NCBI RefSeq assembly: GCF_023145695.1
Contig: NZ_JAJHVV010000001.1
Location: 186,001-250,000 of the forward strand
Length of the DNA stretch: 64,000 bases
Direction: 5' to 3'
Source: Vibrio amylolyticus
GTDB lineage: Bacteria; Pseudomonadota; Gammaproteobacteria; Enterobacterales; Vibrionaceae
Shown: piece by piece, positions 59,924 through 64,000 of the stretch
Numbering within the stretch: the first letter of the stretch is position 1
Layout of the letters: every line of letters starts with the position of its first letter
Made by a program: the position numbers and the translations under genes
The notes under the pieces: model-generated
Told to the model about the DNA's origin: nothing
What the model saw: only the letters and a program-made list of their open reading frames with translations
Databases searched by the model: none

Positions 59924-60481
59924 ATGAAAAAAATAATCTCAGCTATTGCAGTGGCTGCCGCTCTTTCTTCATCGGTCGCGGTTGCATCTACCCCTGTTAT
60001 GTTCTCATCTATCAACAACTTTAATGCGCCTGACCAAAGCGCAGTGGGCGGTGTACGTGTTGCAGCCCTTTACGGTCAAGTTGACGAGCTTAAAGGTGTG
60101 GATCTGGCTATTGTCGGCCTTTCTGAAACGAATAACACAACCGGTGTTAACCTTGGCATCTTTGGTGCGTCAAAAGTCAATGAATCCATGACAGGTGCTT
60201 CTCTCGGCTTCTTTAACTGGAATACGGGATCAACACTAGGCGCCAATATTGGTGCCGTAAACGTGACAAACGATGTAAAGGGTGCAAACGTGAGTTTTGT
60301 AAACTATTCAGAAGGCAACACTATGGTTGATGTTGGCGCAGCTAACCTTTCTAAAACATCAACGGTTCAAGTGGGTATCTTCAACAAAACAGCAAAAATC
60401 GAAGGCGTTCAGATTGGTCTAATCAACTGTGCTGATAATGGTTTCTTCAAGTGCTTCCCAATTGTAAACTTCGCAAAGTAA
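59924..60481 (+). CDS. Secreted or outer-surface protein with short Gly-Ala-Asn repeats
   Basis: 185-residue exported protein. The start ATG 59924 has GGAG five bases upstream and gives a clean signal peptide (MKKIISAIAVAAALSSSVAV, cut near AVAS). The mature part carries repeats of about 10-11 residues with the pattern G-[AV]-x-[LIV]-[GS]-[LIVF]-[FV]-N (GVNLGIFGAS, GASLGFFNW, GANIGAVNV, GANVSFVNY, TVQVGIFN, GVQIGLIN). This suggests a parallel beta-solenoid or barrel. It resembles the VC-type surface-repeat hypothetical proteins; no function is known. Confidence 0.78.
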   Translation: MKKIISAIAVAAALSSSVAVASTPVMFSSINNFNAPDQSAVGGVRVAALYGQVDELKGVDLAIVGLSETNNTTGVNLGIFGASKVNESMTGASLGFFNWNTGSTLGANIGAVNVTNDVKGANVSFVNYSEGNTMVDVGAANLSKTSTVQVGIFNKTAKIEGVQIGLINCADNGFFKCFPIVNFAK

Positions 60482-60525
60482 TCCTCTAACGGTTTATACG
60501 TTAGTTAATTGCTAGATATTACTTA

Positions 60526-60552
60526 AAATGCCGCTCAATGAGCGGCATTTTT
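60526..60552 (+). terminator. Terminator between the repeat-protein gene and metE
   Basis: AAAATGCCGCTC-AAT-GAGCGGCATTTTT: a symmetric stem with A's before and T's after, so it can serve both convergent genes. Confidence 0.92.
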
Positions 60553-60568
60553 CATTCTAACATTGCCT

Positions 60569-62875
60569 TTAAGCAGGCTCGGCCCACTCTTTACGTAAAG
60601 TTTTCGCCGCAGAGACTAAGTTTGCTAACGCCTTTTCAGTTTCCGGCCAGTTACGTGTCTTCAGCCCACAGTCTGGGTTTGCCCATAAGCGCTCTGCTGG
60701 AATTTTCTCAGCCGCTTTTTTCAATAAATCTTGTATCCACTCTTCCGAAGGAATATTAGGTGAATGGATGTCGTACACACCCGGCCCTATTTCATTTGGG
60801 TAATTAAACTCTTCAAATGCACGCAATAATTCCATGTTCGAACGAGACGTTTCAATAGTGATGACATCTGCATCTAACGCGGCAACAGAATCAATAATCT
60901 CATTGAACTCGCTGTAGCACATGTGAGTATGGATTTGCGTTTCCGGCTTAGCGCTAGCCGCAGAAATTTTGAATGCATCCACCGCCCACTCTAAGTATTC
61001 TTTGTGATCTTGCTTTTTCAACGGCAGACCTTCTCGAATTGCTGGCTCGTCAATCTGAATTATATTAATCCCCGCATCTTGCAAATCAGAAACTTCATCA
61101 CGCAGGGCAAAGGCTAACTGCTGAGCAATCTTCTTACGAGAGATATCTTCACGGGGGAATGTCCAACATAAGATCGTCACAGGGCCTGTCAGCATGCCTT
61201 TCATCTTCTTTGAAGTCAGAGACTGAGCGTACGTGGTCCAATCAACCGTAATGGCCTTTTCACGCTCGATATCCGCAACAACAATCGCAGGCTTAACACA
61301 ACGAGAGCCATAGCTTTGTACCCAACCAAACTTCGTGGTTTGAAACCCAGCTAAGTTTTCCGCAAAATACTCTACCATATCGTTTCGCTCAGCTTCACCG
61401 TGCACAAGTACATCGAGATCAAGCGCTTCTTGTCGTTTTACCGCGTCAGCAATGTGCCCTTTCAAAGCCTCATGATACTGTGCCTCTGTTAATTGGCCTT
61501 GCTTGAAGGCGCTACGTTGCGCGCGGATCTCACCTGTTTGTGGGAAGGATCCAATTGTCGTGGTTGGCAACAAAGGCAAGCCCAATACGTTAGCTTGATG
61601 TTCAGCACGAGTGACATATTCTTCACTTCGATCCACAAGCGCTTTCGTAATGCTGTTAACGCGAGCCTCTACTTGGGGTTTATTCACCTCAGTTGATGAG
61701 CATCTCGCTATAATTGGCTGACTGTACATGTCACAGGCCAAAATAGCCTTTTCATCACCATCTAAAGCAGCGCCAAGTAAGGTGACTTCATCGACTTTCT
61801 GTTTAGCAAAAGAGAACCATGAACGTACTTCCTCACTTAATCCTTCTTCCAACTCTAAATCAACAGGGCTGTGCAGCAGTGAACAAGAAGAACCGATCCA
61901 TAATCGCTCACCAAGCTGCGCTTTTACCGGCTCTAAGCGTTCAAGCCAAGTGCTTAAATCGGCACGCCATACATTACGGCCATTGATAACACCAGCCGAT
62001 AGCACCCAGCCTGGCGGAAGTTTTGATACCACAATATCAAGCTGCTCTGGCGCTGCGGATAAATCGACGTGTAAACCCTGAACAGGCAGCTCAATAATCT
62101 TATCGATAGTATCCAAAACCGAGTCAAAGTACGTCGTTAACAGCAACTTCACATCGCCTTGTATCACTTGATACGCGAGCTTGAATGAATCTAGCCATTT
62201 ACTTTCCAGCTCTAGAGACAGGATAGGCTCGTCAATTTGAACCCACTCAACACCTAGGCTTGCTAGTTTCGATAAAATCGCTTGATAGGCCGTTAACAGA
62301 CGAGGTAATAGAGAGAAACGATCAAAGCCCTCTTCGACCTCTTTACCGAGATAAAGATAGCTCAGTGGGCCAAGCAGTACTGGCTTAACTTTATGACCCG
62401 CCTTAACCGCTTCATTCACTTCTTCAAAAAGTTGAGGCCAGCTGACTTCGAAGCTATCGTCTTGGCTAAATTCAGGAACGATATAGTGATAGTTGGTGTT
62501 AAACCATTTCGTCATATCCGACGCGGCATTACCGTCTTTTTCATGAGCCGAGCTGCAACCACATTGAGTTTGCGACTGACCTCGTCCCACTTTAAATAAT
62601 GTATCAAGATCTGGAAATCCATCACGGTGGCGCTTTGGCGTATGCCCTAATAACAGCGTTGTCGTCAGTACGTGATCATACCAAGCAAAGTCGCCCGCAG
62701 TAGCAAAGCTTAGATTCGCATCTTGCTGGACTTGCCAGTGTTTATGACGCAAAGTCGTGCCGACTTCTTTCAGTGCTTTTTGGTCTATCTCTCCGCGCCA
62801 GTACTGTTCTAGTGCGAACTTGAGTTCTCTTTTCTCGCCAATACGTGGGTAGCCTAAAATATGAGTGATTGTCAT
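60569..62875 (-). CDS. metE: Cobalamin-independent methionine synthase
   Basis: 768-residue zinc enzyme that transfers a methyl group from methyl-tetrahydrofolate-triglutamate to homocysteine. It begins [23 protein letters not shown]. The C-terminal zinc ligands are in HTHMCYSEF and NPDCGLKTR, with the Glu in [14 protein letters not shown]. It is about 15 residues longer than E. coli MetE, and part of the extra length is a Cys-containing segment ([20 protein letters not shown]) near residue 105. It is divergent from metR, its usual activator, with MetJ-like boxes between. Confidence 0.97.
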   Translation of the reverse strand: MTITHILGYPRIGEKRELKFALEQYWRGEIDQKALKEVGTTLRHKHWQVQQDANLSFATAGDFAWYDHVLTTTLLLGHTPKRHRDGFPDLDTLFKVGRGQSQTQCGCSSAHEKDGNAASDMTKWFNTNYHYIVPEFSQDDSFEVSWPQLFEEVNEAVKAGHKVKPVLLGPLSYLYLGKEVEEGFDRFSLLPRLLTAYQAILSKLASLGVEWVQIDEPILSLELESKWLDSFKLAYQVIQGDVKLLLTTYFDSVLDTIDKIIELPVQGLHVDLSAAPEQLDIVVSKLPPGWVLSAGVINGRNVWRADLSTWLERLEPVKAQLGERLWIGSSCSLLHSPVDLELEEGLSEEVRSWFSFAKQKVDEVTLLGAALDGDEKAILACDMYSQPIIARCSSTEVNKPQVEARVNSITKALVDRSEEYVTRAEHQANVLGLPLLPTTTIGSFPQTGEIRAQRSAFKQGQLTEAQYHEALKGHIADAVKRQEALDLDVLVHGEAERNDMVEYFAENLAGFQTTKFGWVQSYGSRCVKPAIVVADIEREKAITVDWTTYAQSLTSKKMKGMLTGPVTILCWTFPREDISRKKIAQQLAFALRDEVSDLQDAGINIIQIDEPAIREGLPLKKQDHKEYLEWAVDAFKISAASAKPETQIHTHMCYSEFNEIIDSVAALDADVITIETSRSNMELLRAFEEFNYPNEIGPGVYDIHSPNIPSEEWIQDLLKKAAEKIPAERLWANPDCGLKTRNWPETEKALANLVSAAKTLRKEWAEPA

Positions 62876-63051
62876 TTCCCTAATCCTTCTGATGATGTTT
62901 TCATTCTGAAATTTGATTTTCCTTCGAACTCATTCTTAAAAATGCACTAGAGGAGCTCTGGATGGCTAAACTATCTCGCCTTTCACAAATATGAACAACC
63001 TCCAATTATTCAACTTGTTTATTAATAATATTCATGAATCTAAGTTTATTT

Positions 63052-63083
63052 AGCCATCTAGATGTTTACACATCTAGCGTTAA
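63052..63083. promoter_or_regulatory. MetJ-box array between metE and metR
   Basis: Tandem octamers AGCCATCT, AGATGTTT and ACACATCT (63052-63075) each match the MetJ consensus AGACGTCT at six of eight positions; a fourth, AGCGTTAA, is poor. Three contiguous boxes is a typical MetJ operator. They lie 50 bases before metR and about 175 before metE, so they may repress metR directly and metE through it. Confidence 0.65.
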
Positions 63084-63133
63084 GGGGTAGATTAATGGTG
63101 CTAATGACGATTCAAGGAAGATGAGAGGAACTC

Positions 63134-64000
63134 ATGATCGAACTAAAACATTTGCGGACACTCACCTCGTTAAGGGAAACAGGTTCGTTAACCGCAACGG
63201 CAACCGCATTGCATTTGACGCAATCTGCCTTATCTCATCAAATAAAAGATCTTGAATCTCGGATTGGTGGACAACTTTTTTTGCGTAAAACACGCCCTGT
63301 GAAGTTCACTTCTGAAGGGGAAATTTTGTTAAAGGTCGCCAATGAAGTATTGCCACAATTAGCAAAAGCTGAAAATGAGTTAGCAAGCCTAAAAGAAGAC
63401 GTGAACGGACGCCTGCATATGGCTATTGAGTGTCACTCTTGCTTTCAGTGGCTAATGCCTGCGTTAAAGGAGTATCAAATCGCATGGCCAAGCGTTACCC
63501 TCGATTTTTCATCTGGCTTTGGCTTTGAACCACTGCCCGCGCTAATGGCCGGCGAGCTTGACTTGGTCATCACCTCAGACATTCAGCCTCGCTCTGAGGT
63601 TCACTATGAGCCACTGTTTGATTTTGAAATGCGCCTGATCACGTCAACTAGTCACCCTCTAGCAAATAAAGACTTTATTGAGCCGACGGATATTGCGGAT
63701 CAAACCATGCTGTCGTACCCAGTACAAAAGCAGCGCCTAGATATCGTGAAACACTTTTTACACCCTGCTAATGTCGAGCCACAGAAATGGAAACAGGCAG
63801 ATAACACCCTAATGCTCGTCCAAATGGTTTCTGCAGGTTTAGGAGTCGCCGCACTGCCAAACTGGGCGATTAGCGAGTTTTCGCGACAAGGGTTGATTAC
63901 GAGTAAGCCTTTGGGTGATGGTTTATGGAGAAGGTTATTCGCCGCAACACGAAATTCTGAAAAGGATAAGCGATATCTTCAGGCGTTCTTTTCAACCGCA
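63134..64000 (+). CDS. metR: MetR, LysR-family activator of methionine genes (partial)
   Basis: LysR-type regulator, 289 codons visible and open at the right edge. The N-terminal winged helix-turn-helix is MIELKHLRTLTSLRETGSLT...LTQSALSHQIKDLE, followed by the linker helix and the effector-binding domain with ECHSCFQWLMPALKEYQ, typical of MetR, which uses homocysteine as coinducer. GAGGAA lies seven bases before ATG 63134. The divergent position to metE is the standard MetR arrangement. Confidence 0.95.
   Translation, partial: MIELKHLRTLTSLRETGSLTATATALHLTQSALSHQIKDLESRIGGQLFLRKTRPVKFTSEGEILLKVANEVLPQLAKAENELASLKEDVNGRLHMAIECHSCFQWLMPALKEYQIAWPSVTLDFSSGFGFEPLPALMAGELDLVITSDIQPRSEVHYEPLFDFEMRLITSTSHPLANKDFIEPTDIADQTMLSYPVQKQRLDIVKHFLHPANVEPQKWKQADNTLMLVQMVSAGLGVAALPNWAISEFSRQGLITSKPLGDGLWRRLFAATRNSEKDKRYLQAFFSTA

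Noticed and set aside
62876..63133. Cobalamin riboswitch or clear MetR box in the metE-metR interval
   Set aside because: The interval is only 258 bases and shows no B12-box-like motif; the candidate TGAA...TTCA pairs have wrong spacing.

Overview
The window is a continuous stretch of a Vibrio-type gammaproteobacterial chromosome. This rests on gene content, gene order and protein similarity judged by eye: ycjX-ycjF-tyrR, sdaC-sdaA, speA-speB, the trpL-EGDC(F)BA operon with rnm-yciO-rluB divergent to it, yciA-yciI-aspS next to metE/metR, and above all an adjacent luxM-luxN pair. About 50 genes fill the sequence tightly. I saw no rRNA, tRNA, CRISPR array, insertion sequence or prophage. The first and last genes (tyrR, metR) are cut by the window edges.

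Layout. 1-5.7 kb, minus strand: tyrR (partial), ycjF and ycjX, then a fumarase with a small membrane protein gene. 5.9-10.3 kb: pabB and a nudL-type Nudix gene, both on plus, are separated by a minus-strand H-NOX/hybrid kinase pair (nitric oxide sensing). 10.6-16.5 kb: serine uptake and deamination (sdaC, sdaA) and the arginine to agmatine to putrescine route (speA, speB). 16.7-20.1 kb: a small monooxygenase-like gene, a methyltransferase remnant, an aromatic amino acid permease with a repeat-bearing leader, a membrane-anchored protein with 15-residue repeats, and queD. 20.4-26.6 kb: a chemoreceptor with a c-type heme motif, asnS, a diguanylate cyclase and an HD-GYP phosphodiesterase. 26.8-37.4 kb: aminotransferase, outer-membrane barrel, DEAH-box helicase, malic enzyme, DUF3392, sanA, a second diguanylate cyclase and DUF2797. 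37.7-44.5 kb: trxB-cydD-cydC, then rluB and yciO. 44.5-52.4 kb: rnm and the complete trp operon with promoter/operator, leader peptide and attenuator. 52.7-58.3 kb: a dicarboxylate/amino acid symporter, luxM-luxN and a small GemA-like gene. 58.5-64 kb: yciA, yciI, aspS (type II secretion pilotin), an exported repeat protein, metE and metR.

How the genes work together. Two sensory systems in this window are known in vibrios to feed the same quorum-sensing phosphorelay (LuxU-LuxO): the acyl-homoserine lactone pair LuxM/LuxN and the nitric oxide pair H-NOX/HqsK. Two diguanylate cyclases and one HD-GYP protein add cyclic-di-GMP turnover. The rest is mostly amino acid metabolism (Trp, Ser, Arg/polyamine, Met, aromatic transport and transamination) with visible regulatory DNA: a TrpR operator over a TTGACT/TTAACT promoter, a transcription attenuator, a MetJ-box array between metE and metR, and two PurR-like palindromes upstream of transporter genes.

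I did not find a wholly unprecedented system. The most unusual items are the tyrP leader with paired repeats and a Tyr-ending small ORF, the trp leader peptide with only three Trp codons, the methyltransferase remnant, the GemA-like gene beside luxMN, and structured non-coding DNA upstream of yciA and asnS. All identifications are by reading the sequence; no database search was run.
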